This document shows positions 1-10,230 of a stretch of 64,000 bases of DNA, in pieces. The stretch covers positions 744,001-808,000 of the forward strand of contig JARGSG010000013.1 of assembly GCA_030374805.1 (NCBI GenBank). The letters are read 5' to 3'. The DNA comes from Gracilaria gracilis. Lineage: Eukaryota > Rhodophyta > Florideophyceae > Gracilariales > Gracilariaceae. Under the pieces are notes generated by a model, which saw only the letters and a list, made by a program, of their open reading frames with translations, had not been told where the DNA came from and ran no database searches. The translations under genes and the position numbers were made by a program. Every line of letters starts with the position of its first letter. Positions within the stretch are counted from its first letter, which is position 1.

Positions 1-1704
1 AGACCAATGTGGTATAATGCTCAAAAAGGGAGAGAGTCCGAAGCGGTCTTAAGACGGGAGTGGCGGCGGCGTACAGTCGTGTGACTGTAATGAGTCCGAA
101 CGGTGAAGGAGGGCCAAAGCATCGGGCAGTCGAAGGAAGAGTGGATGCTTGGTATCACCAAGCGCGTACAGGTGCGCGTAAAAGAGTACGAACGGTCTTA
201 GAAACCTTAGTAGAATATACCATGTGGTCTATTGTGCGTGCAAACTAACGAAGAAGAACTTCGGCAGAAGATGCTTGTCGTTTACGGTTGGGGCCTCGGG
301 AGATCCGAATTACAACTAAATATCGGGCGTGGGCCCCCTACTGACTACTGTAGTGCAATGCCTGCAAGCCGGAAAACACCAGAGAACGTCCGGATGTTTC
401 TCTCACGAAGCAACCCAGCAATAGAGCCCTTCCAGGGATGACACGACTATGTCTGATGCGAGACCAAGGTCAAACCTTCACGAGCAGCGTAGGAAGGTGA
501 GACAAGAAGGTACTCCGCGTGAGTGGCGTGTGTGTGTTGTCCTCCAAGGAGACAAAGTGTGCACAGTGTGGCGAGTGCGACGCGGTGTCAGCACAGGCCG
601 CGGGTCGTGGGAAGCAACCCAAAAGAAAAGAGAAACAACGGGTGAGTCACGAGAGTGACCAAGGGAAAACGGCAAAGCCGGAGGACGCCTTATACAAGGG
701 CGAACACGACAATAGTTGGTAAATACTTCCAGCGATGGGTTTGTTTAGGTGACGCAGGGGGATAGACAGTCTGTTAGCAACGGCGTATCCCTCCAGAGAG
801 GAGTTGAGTACGGACGAAGGCGAAGAAGTCTAGGGCCAACCCTGGTTGGGGAGATTTAATGAGTGGCAGAACCTTGGTGCCCTGGCATTATATAGTGTGT
901 AGAAACCTCCCTAAATTAGGCAAATACTAACTAATATACATCTAAAATACCAGCAATGCTGTGTCAAGCCTCCCTAGCAACCATACCTTACGTGTACCAG
1001 TCATACCCATATTGGGTTTGCAGACCGAGAGCGCGTGCACACGCTGCACAACGTGTACACTATGCACACCGCGTTGCGGCAGATAAATCGCTTGTAGCGG
1101 TGGTAAGCATCGCGGCACAAAAGCGGGAAAACGACTGAGTCGGTGAAGTATCCCCTGCAGGGCGTTGCACTACAACTACTGTACGATCGGTCTAATTTAG
1201 ATTGCCACTACCCAACCTGCATAAGTGTCCAACTTGTACGCAGTGCCAACCCGTCCGAAATTCGATCACTAGATCGTACACGTGGCAGTGCCACTAAACC
1301 GGCCCACCGTGCACTATCGCTTTGTAAGTGAACGGCCAATCGTATACACCGCGCACGAACTCGGGGCCACTAAACTACAGCGTCGGTAATTATACAGCTC
1401 CGGTTCGATGCAAACGTAAAACAAATCATTTGGATACAGCGGTGGAATGAAATACCTTATTAGTGTATGGCGCTGGCGCCTTTCGTAGCACTCAAGCCGA
1501 AACTGAGGACTTTGAGGCTCTGTATCCCAATGGTGAAGCGTCTGAAGAACTGAGCGAAGAAAATCACAGTACCAACGTAACGAACCCCCCACGGCATGAA
1601 ATGGAAAAATGATTACGACGTTGACCAAGTTTGTACGACAATGCACCCAATGTGGTAATAAAATGTAGAAGCCACGACGGTGTGGCTCAGAATAGAGAGG
1701 AGTC
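1..1704 (+). mobile_element. Decayed internal 3' part of a Gypsy-2-type LTR element (relic)
   Basis: No intact gene is visible. The last 90 bases match the end of the Gypsy-2 internal region (about 43430-43516): GCCACGA, GTGGCTCAG and the purine-rich tract just before the LTR are recognisable, with many G-to-A and C-to-T changes. One intact ACC-N5-GGT motif typical of Gypsy-2 survives at position 3. Assignment of 1-1600 is weaker and rests on position, style of sequence and absence of ORFs. Confidence 0.5.
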
Positions 1705-2216
1705 TGTAGTATAATGATAAATCAGTGCATTAATTCTATGTCGGCCTAGCTGTGCGCTTTTCCGGATAAACGGTACTTAATTAGTATTCTTTATTTTGTA
1801 TTTTGTAATTTATAAATTTTAGTTCATTTAAGTTTAACATTGTGGGTCCGTGACTGTAGATTATGAGCGTAGCCGATGAAGCCCTGCCTGCTTGAGAGAT
1901 TGATGTCGTTGGATCTTTTATAAAATGTGCCACACCTCACTTTCACTTTCGGGTACCATTAAATCAGGCAACATTGAGGCAGTGGCTAGAAAATCTTGAT
2001 CACTTGCTATTATATTAGTATTCAGGTTTCACTGCGCGTGAATTTCTACTATTGTACAACTACACGGTGTAGACTAAATGCTTCGCAGTCTGCGTCTGCG
2101 GGTTTAAGATGCGCTACTACGTAGTACATAAAGTTTGTTCGTTTCTTTTTAGGTCAAATGTTTGCGCGCTGCCTTTAGCATGCAGATCGCACAATTCAAC
2201 GGTATTTGCGCGTATA
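1705..2216 (+). repeat. Degenerate LTR, same family as the Gypsy-2 LTRs
   Basis: Starts TGTAGTATAATGA (Gypsy-2: TGTAGTACAATGA) and aligns by eye with 34240-34747 to its end near GGTATTTG, at about 512 versus 508 bp. Landmarks shared in order are the AT-rich TTTTGTAATTTATAA block, GCCGATGA, CTTTCGGGTA, CAGGTTTCACTGCGCG, ACACGGT.TAGACTA and TGCGGGTTT. Most differences are transitions (C-to-T and G-to-A in the relic). Confidence 0.8.
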
Positions 2217-2852
2217 CGAGATGCATGATACTTAAATAGATCGTTTAAGCCAACCACCGTATTTGCAGACAACGTACGCTAGATTCGTTTTCTACACACT
2301 TTTTCAACTTGAGGGGTTGGCAGAAATAAATATCTTTCTCTCTACCCATGCTGATACCTGAACATCACCCAACTCGACGAGCTTATAGATTGTCTTAGCA
2401 ACAAGAAACATGAGGTTGGTACAAAGGTTCAAAAAAATGTAGAGTTAAAGGAGGAGGAAATGTAGAAAGCTTAAAACAGACGCCAGCTAGGACACCTGGA
2501 GTTTACTCATCCGTTAGTGGAGCTTTAAAGGAGACCCAGCCGACGGTTCTACAAGATGTTTGTGGCTGTAAGTCTCGTTCTATGGCCAAACTACTAAGTA
2601 CTTCAAGCTTGAAGCGAGGCGCAACTGTCTCTGCTGTTTGCTTACTTGTCGGCCTCCAGCACGACAGAGAGCCTATATTTATAAACTGAAGATCAAATAT
2701 CATTTTACGAAGACTGTCATACTAAAGACGTTGCCAAAGATAAAAGCAATACTCAGTGTTCCGTGGCATCTATAGCCACGTTGTAAGAATAACGAGATAT
2801 AAAGACATGTTGAGAAAGAGAGGGCGCAACGAGGGGCTGGATGGGAAACGAG
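2217..2852. other. Stretch without a recognisable gene
   Basis: Lies between the decayed LTR and the first repeat of the DIRS-like element. Only short unconvincing ORFs; no repeat or RNA gene recognised. Confidence 0.4.
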
Positions 2853-3008
2853 AAATAGACATATCAGGTCGTACTGATGTGCTGAGTGACCACAATGCCG
2901 TATAAGTAGTCCCAGAACATTTGGACGGTCGGTATACTGATTGTACAATTCAGACACTCCCTGCTTCTCGAGAGATCTTCAAATCTATACACATATGTAC
3001 AGTTACGT
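2853..3008 (-). repeat. Direct repeat, left copy, of the DIRS-like element
   Basis: Begins AAATAGACATA and ends ACAGTTACGT. It matches 6827-6982 with about six mismatches. Confidence 0.8.
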
Positions 3009-3034
3009 GAAGATCCAAAATAATGGGAGGTTGG

Positions 3035-3889
3035 TCAGGCGCCCGGGCGCATATGCCCAAGAAACCAATAAGAAGCGGCTGTGACTGAGATGCGTGAATC
3101 AAAGTAAATCGCAAACATATTTTTCGCCTGCCAATCCATGCGCTGCATGATCCAAATTCGCGAGAATCACAGAGAGAGTAGTTCGTTGAAGCCTTTGATT
3201 CGGGGGCTGTGAGACGCATAGTAGCAGCCGCAAGGGGCCAGCGTGCCGAGCCGGCGTAGAACAGTATCCAATGCGGTTGAAAGCCGCATAGGACGCAGTT
3301 CATTTTGAAAGAAGAACTGTAATAGTGGTCTCATCGCCGCCCACTTACGGCACAGGGCAATTGGCGATGAGTTACTGTCCCACATCCCGGAGTGAGGGAG
3401 ACGCAGCAGAAGAGGTCGTCTTTGCGATGCCGCACCAATACCTTTCCGACGTGAAAAATGTACTACGAGGCAATCATCCTCCCATTGGATATCCGACGGT
3501 TGCACGGCTTCGACCGAGATGGAACGGGCCTGGAACAGGAAGGCAAATACAACCATGGCACAAGCAAGAATGTCCTTGGCATCCATTGTGTTGAGGCCGT
3601 GTTCGAGCACGCGCCTCATCAAGCCAGCAGGCATTCCAATCCTGGTTTGAGTCCCTGGAGATCTGTCATGTTCGCGTCTGGCGTACGCCGTCACCAAAGC
3701 CCGAACTAACGGTGTAGTAGATGGTGACGGTAAGTGATGAAGAGTGTGATACCGTGACACCGCTGATAGATACTGTGGCAGTGACGTGGCACCAACGCGG
3801 CTCTCTAACGAGAGGTATCCAATGTAAGCCAATACGTCGCCCTCAGTGGCTGGCAAAGGGCAGCGGTCGTCCTCATCACAGAAACGCAA
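3035..3889 (-). pseudogene. Tyrosine recombinase of the DIRS-like element
   Basis: The N-terminal part (PATEGDVLAYIGYL, followed by a core-binding helical region) and the catalytic part are readable in one frame. The first Arg lies in FLFQARSISVEAV. The HxxR box reads HSPR. After an in-frame TGA at 3167-3169 the same frame continues with IMQRMDWQ and IYFDSRISVT, where the Tyr of IYFD is the likely nucleophile, and stops near 3035. The TGA could come from CGA by one C-to-T change. The initiation codon is not clear; in this family the protein begins in a frame overlapping the end of RT. It would integrate the circular cDNA of the element if intact. Confidence 0.7.
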
Positions 3890-4176
3890 CCACCTGGAGA
3901 TCTGGGACGCATGGTTCTTCTACGTCGCATCCAATCAGCCGTAATTGGCCAGAAGCCGCGCAGCCTCTTCGGCTCCTCCTGTAGCCAAACCTGCCCCTGC
4001 TCGTGCAAGCACGGTTGCCTGAATGCCCGACTTCCAAGAATCAGTCAGTTCCTGATTGCGAGAGCGAGGCCCCAGCGTGGGTTCAACGATTTGCCGCGGG
4101 GGCTGTATAGTACGGAACTGCCCACGTCCTCGTCGAGGTACACCATGCGAGAGCTCCAACCGACCAATCGCGCGAA

Positions 4177-6087
4177 TCAGGGCTGCGCGGGCCAATTCGG
4201 CGCTATCAGGATTCCCTTGGCTTGTTCGGTTTCTATCTTCCGAATCACGAGCGGTAGGAGGTCGAAAGGTGGCGCCCATAGTCTCGCGCGGCCGTCCGAC
4301 CATGGGCGGTGCAGTTCTTCGCGGAGGTATCTGCGACGCGCCTGATGCGGCTCGTTCAAAGGCCGTAGCCTGAAAGCTACCTCTTCCAGGCCATGCTCGC
4401 GGCGTATTGATTCGATGAATGCGTCCGTAGCTCTGATATCCCTCGGATCCCATGTGCGGGACAGTCGGTCGGCGAACCTGTTGACCGCTGTAGGAATCCA
4501 CCTGGACTCCAGTTCCACCCCCAGGACCCCGAGGAGAACTCGAAGTTTGCGGAGCTCGCTCATCATCGCGGGGGAGGCCGCTACCATCGCGTTGATCATC
4601 GCCACCACTGCCTGCTTGTCCTCGCGAAGTAACACCTTGCAGACCGCTGGGCTCGAGACGTAGTCTGAGAAGTGCCAGTGCAACAAAAGGCGTACTGCGC
4701 GTAGCTCTCGGACTGTGATGGACTGCGCGCGGTCCTGAGCTGTCCAGAAACCTTGACCCTCCCACAAACTCGGGGTACCAGGTTCCATATTGGGGCCCAA
4801 GGTCCCCCCGTACCCCACGTCCGCCACGTCGGCATGAATGCAAAGATCGTTTGAAACCAGATGCATATCTCTCCCTTCTCCACGGGCAAGTGCCCTCCAG
4901 TAGCGCAAGTCCCAAAGGGATTCCCGCGACAGGCGTACGCGCGCGGTGGATGTCGTTCGCTCCTCGGTTCCAGGGTCCCCAGACGTAGCGATTGTCTCTC
5001 TCTGCCCCATTCCACACTTCCGGCGCCCATCGAGGGCCATGTCGCAATAGATGGACGGTGTGTAAAAGCGAGCTAGATGCAGTGCCAGCGACAGTGACAC
5101 GCAGACCCCGCAGAAGGTGCGAAGGAGTGAGGTTGCCACCAGCCGTCGGTTGCGCTGGGCAATGAGTAAAATCTTCTTGGCCAGGTGTTGCACACGCTGC
5201 ACCTTCTCGTCCGTTATATATATTTTCATGCGCTGCGTATCGATAAGCATACCCAGGTGTGTGATGCGGCTCGATCCATCCCAACAACCCTTTCAAGGGT
5301 GTCGCACTATGCCCAAGCGGGCGAAGATGGCGGAGAGTCGCTCGCGAGCAGCGTGGCAATCCAGTGAGGTCGCCGGTCGAGTGCCTGGCGAAGGTGCAAC
5401 CAAGAAATCGTCTAAATATGGCAAAAGGCGATAACCGAAAACGTTCTGGATGTGTCGAACCATTATTCGCATCATCTTCGTGAACCACGGAGCTGAGCGT
5501 CCCCATCCAAATGGTAGAGCTATACAGCGGTAGTACTGGCGTCCGTAACGAAAGACGAAATGGTCTCGCATGTCCGGGTGGAGGTACATGTGACGGTATC
5601 CCTCTTTCACGTCCCAAGACATCAGCTTTTCGCCCTGCTGTAGACCTAGGGCGAACGACGGCAGAGTCTTCATACGTACTGAACCCTTCGGTTACTGCAT
5701 GCTCTGTCGGTGGAGGTTGATCACGAAACGTCCCCTTCTCCCACTTCCCTCGCCGGTCCACGTGGTGAAGGCAGACGAGATCATATGCGCACGAGCCAAG
5801 CAAGACTGGGCGTAGCTTTGCGAAACTTCCTCGTACACTCCAGCCCGAATCCCTTCGGTGAGGTCGGCCAAATCAAATGCCCTGTCTTCCTCGGTTTGGG
5901 GGATGTCCCTGAGTTCGATGCCCTGAGCAAACGGCTTTATAGACAAATCTCCAATGCTGAACCGGATAGCTCGCACCATGAACTCCGAAGCCCCGATGGA
6001 CCGCCAAGCGTCGGCCCATCGGGACGTTCTTTGCCACAAAGGTGCTCCCCCAGAACACTCTGCAGCGCTTCTCTGTCCCTGCACCAT
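4177..6087 (-). pseudogene. Reverse transcriptase-RNase H of the DIRS-like element
   Basis: Three ORF pieces share one reading frame. 6087-5692 is an N-terminal region. 5673-5293 carries the RT palm: WDVKEGYRHMYLHPD, ALPFGWGRSAPWFTK and the catalytic box YLDDFL. 5250-4177 has connection and RNase H signatures: IHADVADVGYGG, ITVRELRAVRLLLHW and a distal NRFADRLSR. Stops TAA (5692-5694) and TGA (5293-5295) break the frame, each explicable by a C-to-T change of CAA or CGA. The ORF ends at a TGA after PNWPAQP where relatives have Trp, so this stop may be a TGG-to-TGA change. A longer open frame at 3935-5803 on the same strand lacks these motifs and was rejected. Confidence 0.8.
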
Positions 6088-6089
6088 TA

Positions 6090-6757
6090 TTCGCTCAAGG
6101 CAGAGCCATGTCCGCCCTTACCTTTCTTAGCCCTCTCAATTCAGGCCTTACACAGTTGCTTCGCAGCTTTGACTTCCAGTTTTGCACTCAGTGCCTCCCT
6201 TGCGGAGCGGTAGGAGTTCGAAAACACTTCATCATGTCTCTGTTTGATGAGAAACGACATATGGCGAGCCGTGTCCATACCTTGCTCTGTGATATCACGA
6301 AATTATTGTGCACGCATGGAGAGTACTTCAAGTGATGCTTTGAATGAGTCCATAGCCAGCACAAGAAGCCTCCCGAACTCCTCAACCTCTTCGGAACTCT
6401 TGTGCAAGAGTGAAAAAGCTGCTTTGCCTGTTTCAGTCCATACACCGACACCGTTCAAATACACCCATTTTTAGCGGATCGCCGATCCTTAGCTTTCAAA
6501 TCAGCGAGGAAAGCATCGACCGGGGGTTTGAAATAATCGAAATGCGTCATGGGCACATGCGGCTTACGCTCAAAAATTCTTCGTTCTTCGACCAGCTTTG
6601 CAGCGCTAAGGTCTCTTACGACTGTCACAAAATCGTGTTTTGTAGGTTTGGCTTTCTTTCACGCTAGATGCACCAACGATGCGGCGTTATTTGAGGCTTT
6701 TACAGGGTTTACTGAAGCGGAAGCCGCCAAAGGGTCCCTATTGGTGTTGTCAGCCAT
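6090..6757 (-). pseudogene. Gag-like ORF1 of the DIRS-like element, broken
   Basis: An ATG at 6757 opens MADNTNRDPLAAS, interrupted by TGA after about 33 codons. The frame continues with an acidic/basic helical segment (VRDLSAAKLVEERRIFE, FDYFKPPVDAFLADLKAKDRRS) and, after a frameshift, with FNGVGVWTETGKAAFSLLHK and a long helical region (ALSAKLEVKAAKQL). No zinc knuckle seen. Identified by position ahead of RT and by its helical composition; the family is not otherwise recognised. Confidence 0.45.
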
Positions 6758-6826
6758 CGCGCTTTTTTTGAGCAGATATCAAAGATGTCGCCGCCCTGAG
6801 CTTTGGTGGAAATATTTCAAAACAAA

Positions 6827-6982
6827 AAATAGACATACCAGGTCGTACTGATGTGATGAGTGACCACAATGCCATATAAGTAGTCCCAGCATATTTGGAC
6901 GGTAGGTATACTGATTGTACAATTCAGACACTCCCTGCTTCTCGAGAGATCTTCAAATCTATACACATATGTACAGTTACGT
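6827..6982 (-). repeat. Direct repeat, right copy, of the DIRS-like element
   Basis: Counterpart of 2853-3008. After ACAGTTACGT the flanking sequences differ. Confidence 0.8.
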
Positions 6983-8545
6983 AAATAATATTTTGTTTTT
7001 TGATGAACACAATTTGCATTTTTTTAGAGTATTTCGAGAAAACATTTACATATGATAATTTGCAGTGAAATATGGACAAAAAATTTGAATACAGATTAAG
7101 TCTGACGCACTGTGCTATTTATTAACAACAATTCTTAATGCTTTGGCGTCAAGTGCGGCAGGTGGGGGTTTGGTTTTACTGTTAGAAATTTAATGCGTAC
7201 AAAAGAAAGAGTTATTTTTCCGCATCTTTCTATAAGGTATTGATTGGTCTCATTATGCATTTTCCCGCACTTCCTGGGTTCTTCTGTGATTCGTCGTCGC
7301 TGGCGTCAATGGAGGGTAGCATTGTGATTGAAGTTGTGCAAGAAGGTTTTAAAGTACATGCACATTACAGTATTTAGTTGAAACGATGCTTGTCTTTTGT
7401 AAAAACTCTTGCCATGACGGTTTACTTTATTGGCTGAAAAGTTTTGTTTTGTTAAAAAGAACCAGTAAATGTACGAATCTTTTATGGCTACCATAGTATA
7501 CATAACACAAACGGACACTTGGCGGCTAGATCACCATATGTTGGAGATAAAGAGAACCTCTTATCCAATAGTGTACATGGGTTATGGCTACTATTGTAGC
7601 CATAAGCAAGTCGGTTCAAGAAGGTTAGAATCGTCGGGTTTTTACAATTCCCTGTAGAAGTTGAGACAAAAAAAGTGCGGAGAAGGTTAAATCCGTTGCT
7701 CGCGTACCATTTTCTTTCCGTGTGCAAACACATATGGTAGAGAAATATGACTTGGGTTGGCGGGCAAGCACTGGACGAGTGGTTTACATTGATTTGCAAA
7801 AGGCCACTATCGAAGACTATGCCAAGAAAAAAATGGTAACGAGCAGTTCTACGTTTCATAAAAGGCAACAACACATATGTACAGTTCTCTTATTGCAATA
7901 AAAACATATTTGATCATGTGCTGTAAGTTTAGGAAGATATAATTATTGTCTCCATATCATCCTTTAATTTAATTCTTTTCACTGTAGAAATATAAGAAGA
8001 CTTAGAATCGAGATCGGTGTTACGAGTATCTGCGTAATGCGTAATTAAAAAGTCACAATCTTATTGATGCCGCTCATGTTTTTCGCAATTGCAATCGTTA
8101 GATACGGTATTGGAATAAAAACTGGATTTCGTACATCTTATGGTTTGGATCAAAGTGCTACACTATGAATAATTGTGAAGTCTCTTGAAAACTTCGTACT
8201 TTTCACACGTAGAAAATTGTGAGTATGGTTTTGAGGAGCATATCCTCAAATATTTTGAAACAACAAAAACTGAAAGCTTTGTTAGAGAAATAAGGAGCAA
8301 ATCATTTTGAAAATTGGGATATGATTCTGAATTCCTTTTTTGTTTATTGAGTTATTGCCTTTTATCCTTCATATTGCATATCAGGTAAAACAGCGACATG
8401 ATTAACGTCATAGCATATTTGTTTACTCTACACTAGATACGGAAATATATGCACAAACGATTTCCACGCAGCTCCCAATGCGGTAATCACCTCTTCGTTT
8501 GCCTTCTTTGATTTGCTTTGCCCCATTTCAAACCATGTTTCGCAA
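6983..8545. other. AT-rich intergenic stretch
   Basis: No convincing gene. A fragment of the DIRS repeat end (CACATATGTACAGTT) lies near 7868. Small ORFs here have no recognisable motifs. Confidence 0.4.
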
Positions 8546-9646
8546 CTATTGCAAAATAGACCTTCCAAAGTCATTAGCCGTCTCAAACACGTCATCAAGT
8601 ATGTCGCCAACCGTTCGTTTAAATCTTCTCGCAAATTGGCGAAACTTTCCTCCTTCCCGCTTCGGTCGTGGCGTCTCCAACGCTTTCTCCAGCTGGATCT
8701 TGAGGTCCTCCACTATCTTTCTCAGGCTCTCAACGGTTTCGTCGTAGCCCTTTGCATCCACACTGAATTCATCGTTCCTCGGAAGCTCAAACATTGGCGC
8801 TGTGCTTATAAAATCCTGATAAACACTTGCATTTCTTGTTACAAGAAAATTCGTTTGTCCAGCTGCTTCACGGACATACGGCATATACGAAATCTTACCA
8901 GCTGGCGCTCTAGCCAGAAGAGGAACCTCCAGCCTTGCTTTTCCGTCTGCGTTCTGCAGCAGTGTGAGTACCTCGGACTCGCACTTGTTGAAAATGATGG
9001 AAAAGTTATAGGAAGGATCGATATTAACTTCTCGAATAGCTGCTAGTATGTGTGTCATAGTAGCTAAATCGTTAGGACGCAAACGCCCAGACTCAAGTGT
9101 CGAGACAAAGATGAGCTTGATTCGTCCACCCTGTCTGAAAGCTTTTGAAATTTCGGCAGCGGCCCGTTCCCGAATACCAACATCATCGAGCCCAGGCGTA
9201 TCGGAGTATCGAACCCCATTGAAATACTTCGTATCCAGGGCACTAGTTAATCCGCTTCCAAGAGACACGCCTGATGTGAAAATCACTTTCCCGATAATGC
9301 AGTTCAGAATGGAAGATTTCCCAGAGCCTGGGTTTCCAGCAACAATCACATGTTCTTGCATCGGCATCTTTCGCATCTTAAGTGAAGTACTGCTCCAGTG
9401 ATAACGTGGAACCTTTCTCGAACAGCCTTCGTAGGAGAGTGAAAGCAGGTCGTTCATTTTATATGACAGTGCAACCGAACCCCGAAAACTGGCCTTTTGG
9501 GCAAGCAAGCCTGGGCTGTCTGCGCCTACAGTCGAATCCATCGCGCCCACACGAAATCGTGTGGTCTCGTCGAATACGCCCCTCGTCTCGGAGATTGCCT
9601 CATTGAGGCTTATAACATTTGCGTGAGAGGCACTAAACTTACGCAT
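8546..9646 (-). CDS. GTPase A, P-loop GTPase (AIG1/septin-like TRAFAC type)
   Basis: An intact 366-residue protein with a true ATG at 9646. The G domain shows G1 GNPGSGKSS (about residues 104-112), G3 DTPGLDD (149-155) and a G4-like NKCE (220-223) in place of NKxD. The C-terminus is a helical, basic segment (ESLRKIVEDLKIQLEKALE, then RRFKRTVGDILDDVFE) that could bind membrane or a partner. Residues 1-95 have no known fold. It is clearly paralogous to GTPase B across the G domain (for example ISKAFRQGG and LESGRLRPNDLAT against LSKAFRGPC and LEAGRVRAADVCT). The two genes are divergent over a 584-bp spacer. Family placement among AIG1/GIMAP-like or other TRAFAC GTPases is an inference; the biological role is unknown. 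Confidence 0.8.
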   Translation of the reverse strand: MRKFSASHANVISLNEAISETRGVFDETTRFRVGAMDSTVGADSPGLLAQKASFRGSVALSYKMNDLLSLSYEGCSRKVPRYHWSSTSLKMRKMPMQEHVIVAGNPGSGKSSILNCIIGKVIFTSGVSLGSGLTSALDTKYFNGVRYSDTPGLDDVGIRERAAAEISKAFRQGGRIKLIFVSTLESGRLRPNDLATMTHILAAIREVNIDPSYNFSIIFNKCESEVLTLLQNADGKARLEVPLLARAPAGKISYMPYVREAAGQTNFLVTRNASVYQDFISTAPMFELPRNDEFSVDAKGYDETVESLRKIVEDLKIQLEKALETPRPKREGGKFRQFARRFKRTVGDILDDVFETANDFGRSILQ

Positions 9647-10230
9647 TTAAAACCTTTTTAATACCCATACTGATCTACTGCCTCCTCTGAAACTCAGGTA
9701 TGTACACACATTCAGAGAATACAGAGCGCCGATATAAAACTTGCCAAGAGTCTTACACGATACTGTACAGTTGGCTAAACGAATTGTCTGGACACACCTA
9801 ACTTGCCAGTTCTTCGAAGTTCTTCGAAGAGAGGGGTTCTTCAGTCGTCACTGAACATTCTAGAGTAAGCTGTGGAAGTTCACCTGCGAAATCTCTGCAT
9901 TCAGGACGCAAGTTTGTTCTAGGTTAGAATACTCACTCTTAAGTGACGGTCAAAGATTTTAGAAGCAAGGACTTCCACTCACTCAGGGAGGTAGATTCGT
10001 TGTCTTGAATTTGCGGTTGGGCGGTGTCATCTCGTTCCTTAAATAACAGATGGGTCCATTTTCTCTGGGAGCAGGTTCATTTCTTCTCTAGGCAAGCGCA
10101 GTTGCTTCATTTCATTTCAATGCCTTTGTAGATTAAGGTTTGCAACCATCTTGGCTACAATCCCGGCTCGAATCTCTGTCCAACTTGCTTAGATTCACCT
10201 TTGGACTTTTTCGCCAACACATAATGGACC
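9647..10230. promoter_or_regulatory. Divergent promoter region between GTPases A and B
   Basis: 584-bp spacer between two head-to-head genes, so likely a shared promoter region. It contains a double direct repeat GTTCTTCGAA at about 9809-9828, itself made of inverted TTCGAA units. In copy 1 an ATG at 10224 precedes the B start by seven bases out of frame; copy 2 reads ATATCG here and lacks it. Confidence 0.4.

Larger units (their letters stand above)
2853..6982 (-). mobile_element. DIRS-like (tyrosine recombinase) retrotransposon, degenerate
   Basis: Gene order on the minus strand is a Gag-like ORF (from 6757), reverse transcriptase and RNase H (6087-4177), then tyrosine recombinase (about 3889-3035). 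This is the order of DIRS/PAT/Ngaro elements. Two 156-bp direct repeats (2853-3008 and 6827-6982, about six mismatches) flank the genes, and a short piece, CACATATGTACAGTT, recurs near 7868, as in elements with split direct repeats. There is no integrase or aspartic protease. The element is inactive: several in-frame stops interrupt all three ORFs. Confidence 0.75.

Noticed and set aside
3935-5803. A 622-codon open frame on the minus strand
   Set aside because: It overlaps the RT/RNase H frame that carries YLDDFL and IHADVADVGYGG; its own translation is Arg/Pro/Gly-rich and lacks motifs, so it is a GC-driven shadow.
7488-7874. 128-codon minus-strand ORF
   Set aside because: AT-rich, Cys/His-scattered, no motif, in a region bearing repeat remnants; likely chance.
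9809-9830. Heat-shock element in the GTPase promoter
   Set aside because: TTC and GAA blocks are separated by three bases, not the required two; kept only as a repeat.
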